Shown here: in pieces, positions 26,126 through 34,092 of the stretch
Layout of the letters: each line of letters starts with the position of its first letter
Position numbering within the stretch: the stretch's first letter is position 1
From: Solidesulfovibrio carbinoliphilus subsp. oakridgensis
GTDB taxonomy: Bacteria; Desulfobacterota; Desulfovibrionia; Desulfovibrionales; Desulfovibrionaceae
Assembly: GCF_000177215.2 (NCBI RefSeq)
Contig: NZ_CM001368.1
Location: 3,042,117 to 3,106,116 of the forward strand
Reading direction: 5' to 3'
DNA length: 64,000 bases
Notes under the pieces: generated by a model
What the model was told of the DNA's origin: nothing
What the model saw: the letters and a program-made list of their open reading frames with translations, nothing else
Database searches by the model: none
Made by a program: the position numbers and the translations under genes

Positions 26126-26623
26126 TCAGCCGGCCGCGTCCGGTTCCCACCAGGTGACGGGCTCGAAGGTGGCGGGCAGGACCGGGGCCAGCCCCGGCAG
26201 GACCGAGGCCTCGATCAGGCCGCGCAGCCGGCCCTTGAGATTCTTGTAATAGATGTCAAACTCGACGAGGAGCCAGTCGTCGCCGTCGGCCAGGCCCTCG
26301 GTCACGACCATGAGGTACTCGAATCCGCTGCCGAACCGGGCCTGGCCGGTGGCGGCGTCGGCGGCCTGGGCGAACCGGGCGAAGCGGTCGAACACGGCGG
26401 AAAGGGCGGCCCGGTTGCCCGGGTCCGGGTCCGCGTCGACCTGGAAGGTCAGGGTGACGTAGCCCGTGCCGTCCTGGCGGACGAATTCGGCGATTTTCAT
26501 GACCCCGTCCCGGGGCGGTCCGCCCCGGCCGAGATCCAGGCCGAAGCCCGCGAATCCGGCCAGCTGTTCATGGGCCTTGAGCTCGCGCAACTGCCGTTTG
26601 AGATCGATGACGCCCTCGGACAT
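26126..26623 (-). CDS. hypothetical protein, 165 residues
   Basis: I do not recognise it. The product is soluble with mixed alpha/beta pattern: MSEGVIDLKRQLRELKAHEQ, then VMKIAEFVRQDGTGYVTLTFQV, FGSGFEYLMVVTEGLADGDDW and LVEFDIYYKNLKGRLRGLIEA. Alternating hydrophobic strands suggest a ligand-binding or START-like fold, but that is weak. GAGGGAGGG precedes the start. It is divergent from the histidine kinase gene across 124 bases. Confidence 0.6.
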   Translation of the reverse strand: MSEGVIDLKRQLRELKAHEQLAGFAGFGLDLGRGGPPRDGVMKIAEFVRQDGTGYVTLTFQVDADPDPGNRAALSAVFDRFARFAQAADAATGQARFGSGFEYLMVVTEGLADGDDWLLVEFDIYYKNLKGRLRGLIEASVLPGLAPVLPATFEPVTWWEPDAAG

Positions 26624-26665
26624 GCCGCCCTCCCTCGCCCGGGCCGGTGGAAAATCCCTGGCCGC

Positions 26666-26694
26666 TTGTAAAAGCCTTTCCGGAGACGTATGCT
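26666..26694 (+). promoter_or_regulatory. putative sigma-70 promoter for the kinase gene
   Basis: TTGTAA, 17-base spacer, TATGCT, about 50 bases before the TTG start of the histidine kinase. Confidence 0.5.
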
Positions 26695-26747
26695 TTTTCC
26701 ATGCGTTTCGCCACCGTGTTCCCGCATGCGCGCTGCGGAGCCCTTTC

Positions 26748-28472
26748 TTGAGCGACCCCCATTACTACCGGTCCCTGACCCGGACCATGGTGGCCTGGGT
26801 GGCGGCCGTGGCCCTGACGCCGCTTCTGGTCTGCGCGGCCGTGCTCGGCTACGAGTTCCACACCGCCTACCAGACCAAGGTGGTGGCCCACCTGGAGGAG
26901 CTGGTCCTCAAGCACAAGCAGCAGATCGGCGCGTTTTTGCGGGAATCGGCCGCCGAACTCCGGGTCCTGACCGAGCTGGCCCCGTTCGCCGATTTCGCGG
27001 ACGACAGGAAGCTGGCCGAGCTGCTGGCCACCATGCAGCAGGAGCACGGCGGCGTGTTCGTGGACCTGGGGCTGGTCGATCCGGCCGGGGCCCTTGTGGC
27101 CTACGCCGGGCCGTTTCGCCTGGGCCGGGCCGATTACGCCGATTCCCCCTGGTTCGCGGCCGCCCGGAAAAGCGACCTGACCATAAGCGACGTCTTTCTC
27201 GGGCTGCGCGGCCTGCCCCATTTCGTGGTGGCGGTCCGGCGCACCCATGACGGCAAGGACTGGCTCGTCCGCTCCACCATCGATTTCCAGGCTTTTAACC
27301 GTCTGGTCGAAAACATCGGCCAGGGGGCCACGGGCCAGGCCTTCATCCTCTCGGCCCGGGGGGAGTTCCAGACCAAGCCCCGGCGCGGCCTGCCCGTGGA
27401 CGCGGCCTCGCTTCGGGCCCGCATCTGGAACGGTCCGGACGGCGGGCCGGGCATGCCCGAGGACCGGACCATGGTCTTCACCCTGACCCCGGAGTCGGGC
27501 CGGCCGATCGTCTACGTGGCCACGCTTTTCAAGGACGGCCAGTGGGCCCTCGTCTACCAGCAGGACGAGGCCGACGCCTTTCCGGCCCTGTACCGGGCCA
27601 GGCTCCTCGGGCTCGCCATCGTGGTCGTCGGCGGCGTCGGCATCCTGGCCGCCGCCTGGCTCCTGGCCCGGCGCATGGCCGGCCGCATCGCCGCGGCCGA
27701 CGCCGAGCGCGACCTCCTAAACGACCAGGTCATCGAGGCCGGCAAGCTGGCCTCGGTGGGGGAGCTGGCCGCGGGCATCGCCCACGAGATCAACAACCCC
27801 GTGGCCATCATGATGGAAGAGGCCGGCTGGGTGGCCGACATCCTGGCCGACGACGACCACTCGACCCCGGACAACCTGACCGAGATGCGCCGGGCCCTGG
27901 ACCAGATCCGGCTGCAAGGCACGCGGTGCAAGGAAATCACCCACAAGCTCCTGAGCTTCGCCCGCAAGACCGACTCGCGGCTCAAGGAACTGGATTTGAA
28001 CGAACTGGTGGCCGAGATGGCCGAGCTGTCGGATAAGCGGGCCCGCTACGTCAACGTGCGCATCAAAACCGATCTGGCCCCGGGCCTGCCCCATGTGGCC
28101 GGTTCGCCGTCGGAATTGCAGCAGCTGGTCCTGAACCTCGTCAACAACGCCATGGACGCCATGGAGCGAAACGGCGGCGACCTGACGCTGGCCACGCGTC
28201 TGGCCGGCGACCGGGTGGAGCTTGTCGTGTCCGACACCGGGCACGGCATGCCCAAAGCCGTGTCGGCCCGGATCTTCGAGCCCTTTTTCACCACCAAGGC
28301 CGTGGGCAAGGGCACGGGACTCGGCCTTTCCATCTGCTACGGCATCGTCAAGAAAATCGGCGGCGAGATCACCGTGGAATCGGCTCCCGAGCAGGGGGCC
28401 ACCTTCCGGGTCTTCCTGCCGGCGGCGGCTCCGGCTCCGGCCGGGGCCCCGGCCGGTCCGGTCCGGTCCTAG
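26748..28472 (+). CDS. membrane sensor histidine kinase with extracytoplasmic Cache-like domain
   Basis: A 574-residue two-component sensor. Membrane helices at about 15-35 and 286-306 enclose a periplasmic domain (40-280) that looks like a double Cache sensor (VFVDLGLVDPAGALVAYAGP, DVFLGLRGLPHFVVAVRR). There is no clear HAMP. The kinase core has the H box AAGIAHEINNPVAIM (His346), the N box LNLVNNAMDAME, G1 VVSDTGHGMP, F box FEPFFTTK and G2 GKGTGLGLSI. The start is TTG 26748, preceded by GGAG; an ATG 42 bases later would cut into the first helix. The response regulator gene follows 18 bases after the stop. The signal is unknown. Confidence 0.9.
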   Translation: MSDPHYYRSLTRTMVAWVAAVALTPLLVCAAVLGYEFHTAYQTKVVAHLEELVLKHKQQIGAFLRESAAELRVLTELAPFADFADDRKLAELLATMQQEHGGVFVDLGLVDPAGALVAYAGPFRLGRADYADSPWFAAARKSDLTISDVFLGLRGLPHFVVAVRRTHDGKDWLVRSTIDFQAFNRLVENIGQGATGQAFILSARGEFQTKPRRGLPVDAASLRARIWNGPDGGPGMPEDRTMVFTLTPESGRPIVYVATLFKDGQWALVYQQDEADAFPALYRARLLGLAIVVVGGVGILAAAWLLARRMAGRIAAADAERDLLNDQVIEAGKLASVGELAAGIAHEINNPVAIMMEEAGWVADILADDDHSTPDNLTEMRRALDQIRLQGTRCKEITHKLLSFARKTDSRLKELDLNELVAEMAELSDKRARYVNVRIKTDLAPGLPHVAGSPSELQQLVLNLVNNAMDAMERNGGDLTLATRLAGDRVELVVSDTGHGMPKAVSARIFEPFFTTKAVGKGTGLGLSICYGIVKKIGGEITVESAPEQGATFRVFLPAAAPAPAGAPAGPVRS

Positions 28473-28490
28473 TTTTTTTGGGGAGCAGGC

Positions 28491-28934
28491 ATGAGCGAAC
28501 AGCCCTTGCGGCTTTTACTGGTCGACGACGAGGCCGGCTTTACCGAGGTGCTGGCCAAGCGGCTGCGCCGCCGGGGACACGCCGTCCGGGTGGCCCTGTC
28601 CGGGGCCGAGGCCCTGCGCGTTCTTCGGGAAAACGATTTCGACGCGGCGGTCTGCGATCTCAAGATGATGGACATGGACGGCATCGAGGTCCTGAAGATC
28701 TTCAAGAAGATGGTCCCCGGCCTGCCGGTGGTCATGCTGACCGGGCACGGCTCCGAAGAGGCGGCCAAGGACGGGCTCTCGGCCGGGGCGTCCGACTACC
28801 TGCTCAAGCCCTGCGACATCGACGAGCTGCTCGGCAAGCTCGCCGCCGTCGTGGCCGCGGCCCGGGAGCGGGGAGAAGACCGGGGCGCCGCCCCGGACCC
28901 CGCTGGGGGGGATCATCCCCCCCGGACCCCCTGA
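28491..28934 (+). CDS. single-domain response regulator with repeat-encoded tail
   Basis: A 147-residue CheY-like receiver and probable partner of the kinase upstream. The phosphorylation site is Asp56 (AVCDLKM), the acidic pair is VDDE (12-13), Thr84 is in MLTGHG and Lys106 in LLKPCD. There is no output domain, so it must act through protein contacts or a phosphorelay. The last residues (RGAAPDPAGGDHPPRTP) and the stop codon are encoded by an intergenic repeat (28882-28940) and are unlikely to be functional; the original gene probably ended near codon 130. Confidence 0.9.
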   Translation: MSEQPLRLLLVDDEAGFTEVLAKRLRRRGHAVRVALSGAEALRVLRENDFDAAVCDLKMMDMDGIEVLKIFKKMVPGLPVVMLTGHGSEEAAKDGLSAGASDYLLKPCDIDELLGKLAAVVAAARERGEDRGAAPDPAGGDHPPRTP

Positions 28935-28940
28935 AAGGGG
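28882..28940 (+). repeat. modular palindromic repeat, copy D1, overlapping a coding end
   Basis: GGGGCGCCGCCCC, GGACCCCGCT, the palindrome GGGGGGGATCATCCCCCCC, then GGACCCCCTGAAAGGGG. The response regulator stop TGA lies inside the final CCCCTGAAAG element. Confidence 0.85.
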
Positions 28941-28973
28941 ACGGCCCGCGCCACCCGCCAGGAGACCCCTTTC

Positions 28974-29020
28974 GGGTGGGTCCGGGAGGGGGTGACCCCC
29001 TCCCGGCCGCCGGAGACATC
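28974..29020 (-). repeat. modular palindromic repeat, copy D2
   Basis: Minus-strand head GATGTCTCCGGCGGCC followed by GGGAGGGGGTCACCCCCTCCC and GGACCCACCC. It faces copy D1 across 33 bases, making a two-sided composite like that before ahbD. Confidence 0.85.
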
Positions 29021-29053
29021 TTTCCAACATTTTGCCGTAACCGAGGAATCCCT

Positions 29054-29689
29054 ATGAACGACGACGTCGCCCGGTTTGACGCCAGGGCCGCTGCCTGGGA
29101 CGCGAACCCCTTTCGCCGCAAGCTCACCCGGGACATCGCCACGGCCATGGACGCGGCCGGCCTCTTCCGGGAGCCGGTGGCCGAGGCCCTGGATTTCGGC
29201 TGCGGCACCGGCCTTCTTACCTTGGAACTGGCCCGCCGGTGCGACCGGGTCACCGGCCTTGACACCTCGCCCGGCATGCTGGCCGAGCTCGACGCCAAGA
29301 TCGAGGCGGCGGGCCTGGAGAACGTCACCACCCTGCTGGTCGACCTGGAGGCCGGCGAGCCGCTCCCCGGGCGCTACGAGCTGGCGGCCAGCGCCATGGC
29401 CTTCCACCACGTGGCCGGGCCGGAAGCGGTGCTCCGGCGGCTTTTCGCCGGCCTGGCCGGGGGCGGCCGGCTGGCCCTGGCCGACCTCGACAGCGAGGGG
29501 GGGCTGTTCCACGACGACAACGCCGGGGTCCACCATTTCGGCTTCGACCGCTTCGATCTGGCCGATATGCTGGCCGGCATCGGCTTTACCGGCATCGACG
29601 CCCGGACGGCGGCCACCCTCGAAAAGCCGGGAAAGGACGGAACCGTCCGTCCCTTCACCGTTTTCCTCATGACCGCCCGCCGTCCCTAG
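29054..29689 (+). CDS. class I SAM-dependent methyltransferase
   Basis: A 211-residue methyltransferase of the UbiE/Methyltransf_11 type. Motif I is ALDFGCGTGLLTLELA (about 46-61); motif II is VTGLDTSPGMLAEL; then ALADLDSEGGLFH. No substrate can be read from the sequence. GAGGAA precedes the ATG. It lies downstream of the response regulator beyond the D1/D2 repeat pair and 87 bases before ahbC. Confidence 0.85.
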   Translation: MNDDVARFDARAAAWDANPFRRKLTRDIATAMDAAGLFREPVAEALDFGCGTGLLTLELARRCDRVTGLDTSPGMLAELDAKIEAAGLENVTTLLVDLEAGEPLPGRYELAASAMAFHHVAGPEAVLRRLFAGLAGGGRLALADLDSEGGLFHDDNAGVHHFGFDRFDLADMLAGIGFTGIDARTAATLEKPGKDGTVRPFTVFLMTARRP

Positions 29690-29776
29690 TCCGGGAGAAT
29701 CACGCTCCGGACCCCTACCCCGCCCGGAAAAAATGTATTATAGGGCCTTCCCACCCCACGAAACAGAGGATTTTTC

Positions 29777-30964
29777 ATGATCGGCATATCAAAGCTTTAT
29801 TGCGGCGGCGTGGAACCGTCAGACGCCCTGCGCTACGGCCGCCAATCCGGCCAGCTCCCGTCGCATCTCCTGCAATTTTCCAAAGATAAAAAGCCTGTCG
29901 TGGTCTGGAACATGACCCGGCGGTGCAATCTCAAGTGCGTGCACTGCTACGCCAAGGCCGTGGACCCCGAAGGCGTCGACGACATCGGCACGGCGGAAGC
30001 CAAGGCCATGATCGACGATCTGGCCGCCTACGGCGCGCCGGTCATGCTCTTTTCCGGCGGCGAGCCGCTGGTGCGCAAGGACCTGACCGAGCTGGCCTCC
30101 CACGCCACGGGCAAGGGCATGCGGGCCGTCATCTCGACCAACGGCACGCTCATTACCCGCGAAAAGGCCCGGGAGCTCAAGTCCGTGGGCCTGTCCTACG
30201 TCGGCATCTCCCTGGACGGCGGGGAAGCCATCCACGACCGTTTTCGCGGCGTGGCCGGGTCTTACAAAAAGGCCCTGGCCGGCATCGAGAACTGCCAGAA
30301 GGAAGGCCTCAAGGTCGGGCTGCGGTTCACCATCAACAACCGCAACGCCGGCGAAGTGCCGCTTCTCTTCGACCTGTTGCGCGACCTCGAAGTGCCGCGC
30401 ATCTGTTTCTACCACCTGGTCTACGCCGGCCGGGGGTCGGAACTCATCAAGGAAGACCTGGACCACGCCGCCACCCGGGCCCTGCTCGACGTCATCATGG
30501 ACCGGACCCGGGCTCTCCACGACGCCGGCCTGCCCAAAGAGGTGCTGACCGTGGACAACCACGCCGACGGCCCCTACGTCTACCTGCGCCTGTTGCGCGA
30601 GGACCCGGCCCGGGCGGCCGAGGTGATGGAGCTTCTTTCTTTCAACGAGGGCAACAACTCCGGCCGGGGCATCGGCTGCATCTCCTGGGACGGCAAGGTC
30701 CACGCCGACCAGTTCTGGCGCAACCACGTCTTTGGCAACGTCCGCGAGCGTCCCTTCTCCGAGATCTGGGACGATCCGAACATCGAACTTTTGGCCAAGC
30801 TCAAGGAGAAGAAGCGGCACGTCACGGGACGCTGCGCCGGCTGCCGCTACCTCTCCATCTGCGGCGGCAACTTCCGGGCCAGGGCCGAGGCCGTCTACGA
30901 CGACGTCTGGGCCCCGGATCCGGCCTGCTTCCTGACCGACGACGAGATCCGGCCCGACGAATAG
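29777..30964 (+). CDS. ahbC: 12,18-didecarboxysiroheme deacetylase AhbC (radical SAM)
   Basis: AhbC removes two acetate side chains from 12,18-didecarboxysiroheme to give iron-coproporphyrin III in the siroheme-dependent heme route of sulfate reducers. The 395-residue protein has the radical SAM motif CNLKCVHC (Cys50, 54, 57), LFSGGEPLVRKDL for SAM binding, and a C-terminal second-cluster region with Cys353, Cys356, Cys362 and Cys384 (GRCAGCRYLSICGGN, DPACFL). Its place next to hemB and ahbD matches Desulfovibrio vulgaris, where these genes are adjacent. NirJ-like heme d1 proteins are the main alternative; context favours AhbC. A perfect terminator follows. Confidence 0.88.
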   Translation: MIGISKLYCGGVEPSDALRYGRQSGQLPSHLLQFSKDKKPVVVWNMTRRCNLKCVHCYAKAVDPEGVDDIGTAEAKAMIDDLAAYGAPVMLFSGGEPLVRKDLTELASHATGKGMRAVISTNGTLITREKARELKSVGLSYVGISLDGGEAIHDRFRGVAGSYKKALAGIENCQKEGLKVGLRFTINNRNAGEVPLLFDLLRDLEVPRICFYHLVYAGRGSELIKEDLDHAATRALLDVIMDRTRALHDAGLPKEVLTVDNHADGPYVYLRLLREDPARAAEVMELLSFNEGNNSGRGIGCISWDGKVHADQFWRNHVFGNVRERPFSEIWDDPNIELLAKLKEKKRHVTGRCAGCRYLSICGGNFRARAEAVYDDVWAPDPACFLTDDEIRPDE

Positions 30965-30986
30965 CCGGCACGGATTCCGGACGCGC

Positions 30987-31020
30987 AAAAAGGCCGGCAG
31001 CGGAAGCTGCCGGCCTTTTT
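30987..31020. terminator. bidirectional intrinsic terminator after ahbC
   Basis: Perfect stem AAAAAGGCCGGCAGC / GCTGCCGGCCTTTTT with loop GGAA. It serves ahbC (+) and, in reverse, the small minus-strand gene that ends at 31084. Confidence 0.9.
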
Positions 31021-31083
31021 CTATGCGCACGGCGGGATGCGGCGGGGTGACGGGGCACGCCCGGCCGCTTGCCGCTGTGGTGG

Positions 31084-31332
31084 CTAAAAAAGGGTGTGCT
31101 GGTCGTTTCGGACGCCGCGGATGCGCGCGAGCGCCTCCTCGGCCCGGCGGCGCATGCGGAAAAGGGCCCGCATGCACGTCAGGTCGTTTTCCCCGGCAAT
31201 GGCGGACAGGGCTTCCACGGCCACGGCCAGCTTGGCCTTCTCGTCCATGGCCACGATGGAGGCCACGGCCTCCGCTTCCACGATCTGCCTGACTTCCTTG
31301 ACCTTGGCCAGCGATGCGACGCTTGCGCTCAT
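31084..31332 (-). CDS. small helical hypothetical protein, 82 residues
   Basis: I do not recognise it. MSASVASLAKVKEVRQIVEA and the rest are almost wholly helical, with EALSAIAGENDLTCMRALFRMRRR suggesting a helical bundle with one cysteine. There is no signal or membrane segment. The start is ATG 31332 with AAGGAT upstream; the frame stays open to 31527 but lacks signals there. It is divergent from the HDOD gene and is the only minus-strand gene between 26.7 and 36.7 kb. Confidence 0.6.
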   Translation of the reverse strand: MSASVASLAKVKEVRQIVEAEAVASIVAMDEKAKLAVAVEALSAIAGENDLTCMRALFRMRRRAEEALARIRGVRNDQHTLF

Positions 31333-31422
31333 TGATCCTTCCCCCGGAGTCGCCTTGGTGGCGGTTGCGTTTCGGCGGGCGTCATACTCCCGGGGGCGGA
31401 CGGTGTAAAGCGTTCGATCGGG

Positions 31423-31479
31423 TGTTGACCCTGGGCTTGGAAGCGGCTGTTGACCCCGGCCTTGGAAAAGGAATAGAAC
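31423..31479 (+). promoter_or_regulatory. putative promoter of the HDOD gene with direct repeat
   Basis: TTGACC at 31450, 18-base spacer, TAGAAC at 31474. The -35 region is duplicated: TGTTGACCCTGGGCTTGGAA (31423-31442) and TGTTGACCCCGGCCTTGGAA (31448-31467), 18 of 20 bases identical, 25 bases apart. The upstream copy could be an activator or repressor site or a second promoter. Confidence 0.5.
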
Positions 31480-31530
31480 GAGAGTAAGCGGCGCGGCCTG
31501 TTTGAGGGATCGCGCGCGGAGGGACAAGCC

Positions 31531-32781
31531 GTGGGCAGGTTACCCTTGGACGCCCTGGAACCGGGCATGACCCTGGCGTCGGACCTTCTGGGAGCCGACG
31601 GCCAGATGCTGTTGCCCAAGGGCATGGTCCTTGGCGAGAGCCATATCGCGAGCCTGCGCCGCCGGGGCGTGGCCGGAGCCGACGTGGCCGGGCCCGGGGA
31701 CGCGGAGGCCGAGGCCGACGCGGCCATCGATCCCGCCCTTGTCGAGCAGAGCGCCGCCCACGTGGGCCGCCGGTTCGTGGTCAACGACCTCGCCCATCCG
31801 GCCATGGCCGCCCTCTACGAGGCGGCCGTCATGGACCTGGCCCGGTCCCTGGCCGCGGGCGCCCCCCTGCCGGCCGACAGCCTTCCGAGCCCCCGGGCCG
31901 AATCCATGGGCGACCTCTTTTTCAAGGAAGAGGGCGGCGCGGCCGATCTGGTGGAAAGCGAGGTCAAGCTCGCCTCCTTTCCGGACATCTATTTCAAGAT
32001 CAGGCAGGTCCTCGACTCTCCGGTCAGCACCCCGGTCCAGGTGGCCGACGTCATCAGCAAGGACACGAGCCTGACGGCCAAGCTCCTCAAGCTCGTCAAC
32101 AGCCCCTTCTACGGCCTGCCCCACCGCATCGACTCCATTTCCCGGGCCGTCATGGTGCTTGGCGGCCAGGAAGTCTCCACCCTGGCCCTTGGCATCTCGG
32201 CCATCAACGCCTTCAAGGACATCCCCCCGGAACTGATCAACATGCGCACGTTCTGGGAGCATTCCGTGGCCGTCGGCGTCTTTGCCCGGCTGCTCGGCGC
32301 GGCCACGGGCAAAAACGGCGGCGAGCGGCTGTTCGTGTCCGGCATCCTCCACGACATCGGCCGGCTGATCCTTTTCAAAAAGCTGCCCCACGCGGCCGTG
32401 GAAGCCATCTACTACGCCAAGGCCAACCAGATGCCGCTCTACGACGCCGAAAACGAGGTCATGGGCTTCGCCCATCCGCTCATCGGCGGCCTGCTCCTGC
32501 GCGCCTGGAAATTCCCCGAGGCCCTGGTGGCCACCATCTCCTGCCACCACAAGCCCGAGGCCTGCCCGGGCGACATCGAGCCGGCCATCCTGCATGTGGC
32601 CGACATCATGGCCGTGGCCCTGGGGCATTCCCCGCCGGCCTCCTCCATCGTCTCGACCCTGGACGCGGCGGCCTGGGATTCCCTTGGCCTCGCCCCGGAG
32701 CGCCTGCCCGAAGTGGCGGCGGCCGGCCTGTCCCAGGTCGGCGACATCGTCAGCGCCTTTTTCCCTGTCCGCAAAAACTGA
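31531..32781 (+). CDS. HDOD domain protein
   Basis: A 416-residue signalling protein. The N-terminal 100 residues ([23 protein letters not shown]) resemble the DUF3391-like region that precedes HD-GYP domains. The HDOD domain spans about 145-345: [37 protein letters not shown] (in part), then [16 protein letters not shown] and SCHHKP. HDOD proteins regulate through protein contacts and usually lack phosphodiesterase activity; here HDIGR keeps the HD pair. It starts at GTG 31531 with GGAGGGA upstream and ends 28 bases before hemB, so the two are probably cotranscribed. Confidence 0.88.
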   Translation: MGRLPLDALEPGMTLASDLLGADGQMLLPKGMVLGESHIASLRRRGVAGADVAGPGDAEAEADAAIDPALVEQSAAHVGRRFVVNDLAHPAMAALYEAAVMDLARSLAAGAPLPADSLPSPRAESMGDLFFKEEGGAADLVESEVKLASFPDIYFKIRQVLDSPVSTPVQVADVISKDTSLTAKLLKLVNSPFYGLPHRIDSISRAVMVLGGQEVSTLALGISAINAFKDIPPELINMRTFWEHSVAVGVFARLLGAATGKNGGERLFVSGILHDIGRLILFKKLPHAAVEAIYYAKANQMPLYDAENEVMGFAHPLIGGLLLRAWKFPEALVATISCHHKPEACPGDIEPAILHVADIMAVALGHSPPASSIVSTLDAAAWDSLGLAPERLPEVAAAGLSQVGDIVSAFFPVRKN

Positions 32782-32809
32782 CCAAACCCAAGCCAAGCGA
32801 GGTTTGCCC

Positions 32810-33790
32810 GTGTCCATCGGTGATTTTCATCGCGGCCGCCGGTTGCGCCGCACGTCCGCCCTGCGCGGAATGGTCCGCGAGACCGAACTGCGTCCCGCCG
32901 ACCTCATCCAGGGCTATTTCGTAGTCGAGAGCGGAGACCGGAACTTCGAGAAACCCATCCCGTCCATGCCCGGCCAGTCCCAGTTTTCCGTGGACCGGCT
33001 CGTGGCCCGGGTCGGGGCGGCCATGGACAAGGGCCTTACGGCAGCCATCCTTTTCGGCCTGCCCGAGAAGAAGGACCCGGCCGGCACAGGGGCCTATGCC
33101 GACGACGGCATTGTCCAGCGGGCGGTGATGCGCCTCAAGGAAACCTACCCCGATCTGGTCGTGGTCACCGACGTCTGCCTGTGCGAATACACCAGCCACG
33201 GCCACTGCGGCCTGCTCGACGGCCACGGCGAGGTCCAAAACGACCCCACCCTGGACCTGCTCGCCAAGACCGCCGTCAGCCAGGCCCGGGCCGGGGCCGA
33301 CATCATCGCCCCGTCCGACATGATGGACGGCCGGGTGGCGGCCATCCGGGGCGCCCTGGACGGCGCCGGCTTCTCCCACATCCCCATCATGTCCTATGCC
33401 GTCAAATACGCCTCGGCCTTCTACGGCCCCTTTCGCGAGGCGGCCGACAGCGCCCCGGCCTTCGGCGACCGCAAGGGCTACCAGATGGACCCGGCCAACG
33501 TGCGCGAGGGCCTGCGCGAGGCGGCGGCCGACTTCGCCGAGGGCGCGGACATCCTCATGGTCAAGCCGGCCATGCCCTATCTCGACGTCATCCGGCTCCT
33601 GCGCGACACCTTCGACACCCCCATCGCCGCCTACCAGGTGAGCGGCGAATACGCCATGCTCATGGCCGCCATCAATAACGGCTGGCTCGACCGCCAGCGC
33701 TCCATCCTGGAGGCGCTGACCGGCATCAAGCGCGCCGGCGCGGACATGATCATCACGTATTTCGCGGAAGAGGTGCTGGACTGGTTGTAG
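32810..33790 (+). CDS. hemB: porphobilinogen synthase (delta-aminolevulinic acid dehydratase)
   Basis: HemB condenses two 5-aminolevulinate to porphobilinogen, early in tetrapyrrole synthesis. The 326-residue protein has the zinc cysteines in [14 protein letters not shown] (Cys123, 125, 133) and the two active-site lysines in MSYAVKYAS (Lys199) and LMVKPAMPY (Lys252). It is the zinc-dependent type. The start is GTG 32810 with GAGG upstream. It lies between ahbC and ahbD as in other Desulfovibrio, linking the entry and exit of the heme pathway. Confidence 0.97.
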   Translation: MSIGDFHRGRRLRRTSALRGMVRETELRPADLIQGYFVVESGDRNFEKPIPSMPGQSQFSVDRLVARVGAAMDKGLTAAILFGLPEKKDPAGTGAYADDGIVQRAVMRLKETYPDLVVVTDVCLCEYTSHGHCGLLDGHGEVQNDPTLDLLAKTAVSQARAGADIIAPSDMMDGRVAAIRGALDGAGFSHIPIMSYAVKYASAFYGPFREAADSAPAFGDRKGYQMDPANVREGLREAAADFAEGADILMVKPAMPYLDVIRLLRDTFDTPIAAYQVSGEYAMLMAAINNGWLDRQRSILEALTGIKRAGADMIITYFAEEVLDWL

Positions 33791-33802
33791 GGAAGACGCG
33801 AA

Positions 33803-33860
33803 GATGCCTCCGGCGGCCGGGGGGGATTTTCCAGCCCCCCCGGACCCCCTGAAAGGGGGA
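33803..33860 (+). repeat. modular palindromic intergenic repeat, copy E1
   Basis: Head GATGCCTCCGGCGGCC, a stem of seven G / seven C around ATTTTCCAG (as in copy A), then GGACCCCCTGAAAGGGGG. It starts 13 bases after the hemB stop. With E2 it fills much of the 302-base gap 33791-34092, in which no gene is seen. Confidence 0.85.
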
Positions 33861-33913
33861 CGGGCTGAATGGCCGGTCCTCCTTTTTGCGCGGCGCGGGG
33901 GGGGAACCGGCCG

Positions 33914-33956
33914 GGTGGGTCCGGGAGGGGGCACCCCTCCCGGCCGCCGGAAGCAT
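33914..33956 (-). repeat. modular palindromic intergenic repeat, copy E2
   Basis: Minus-strand head GAATGCTTCCGGCGGCC, then GGGAGGGGTGCCCCCTCCC and GGACCCACCC. It faces E1 across 53 bases, the same composite layout as D1/D2. Confidence 0.85.
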
Positions 33957-34092
33957 TCTCCCTTCTCCCTCGCGTCTTGCCTCGCCCGGGCAAACCATTA
34001 TATCTGACGGACCGCCGCGAGGCACGGCTTCGCGCCAAATCCAGACCAAGGAGAGGACCGTCGGGCAGCCTTGCCCGGGGTCCGCACAGGAT

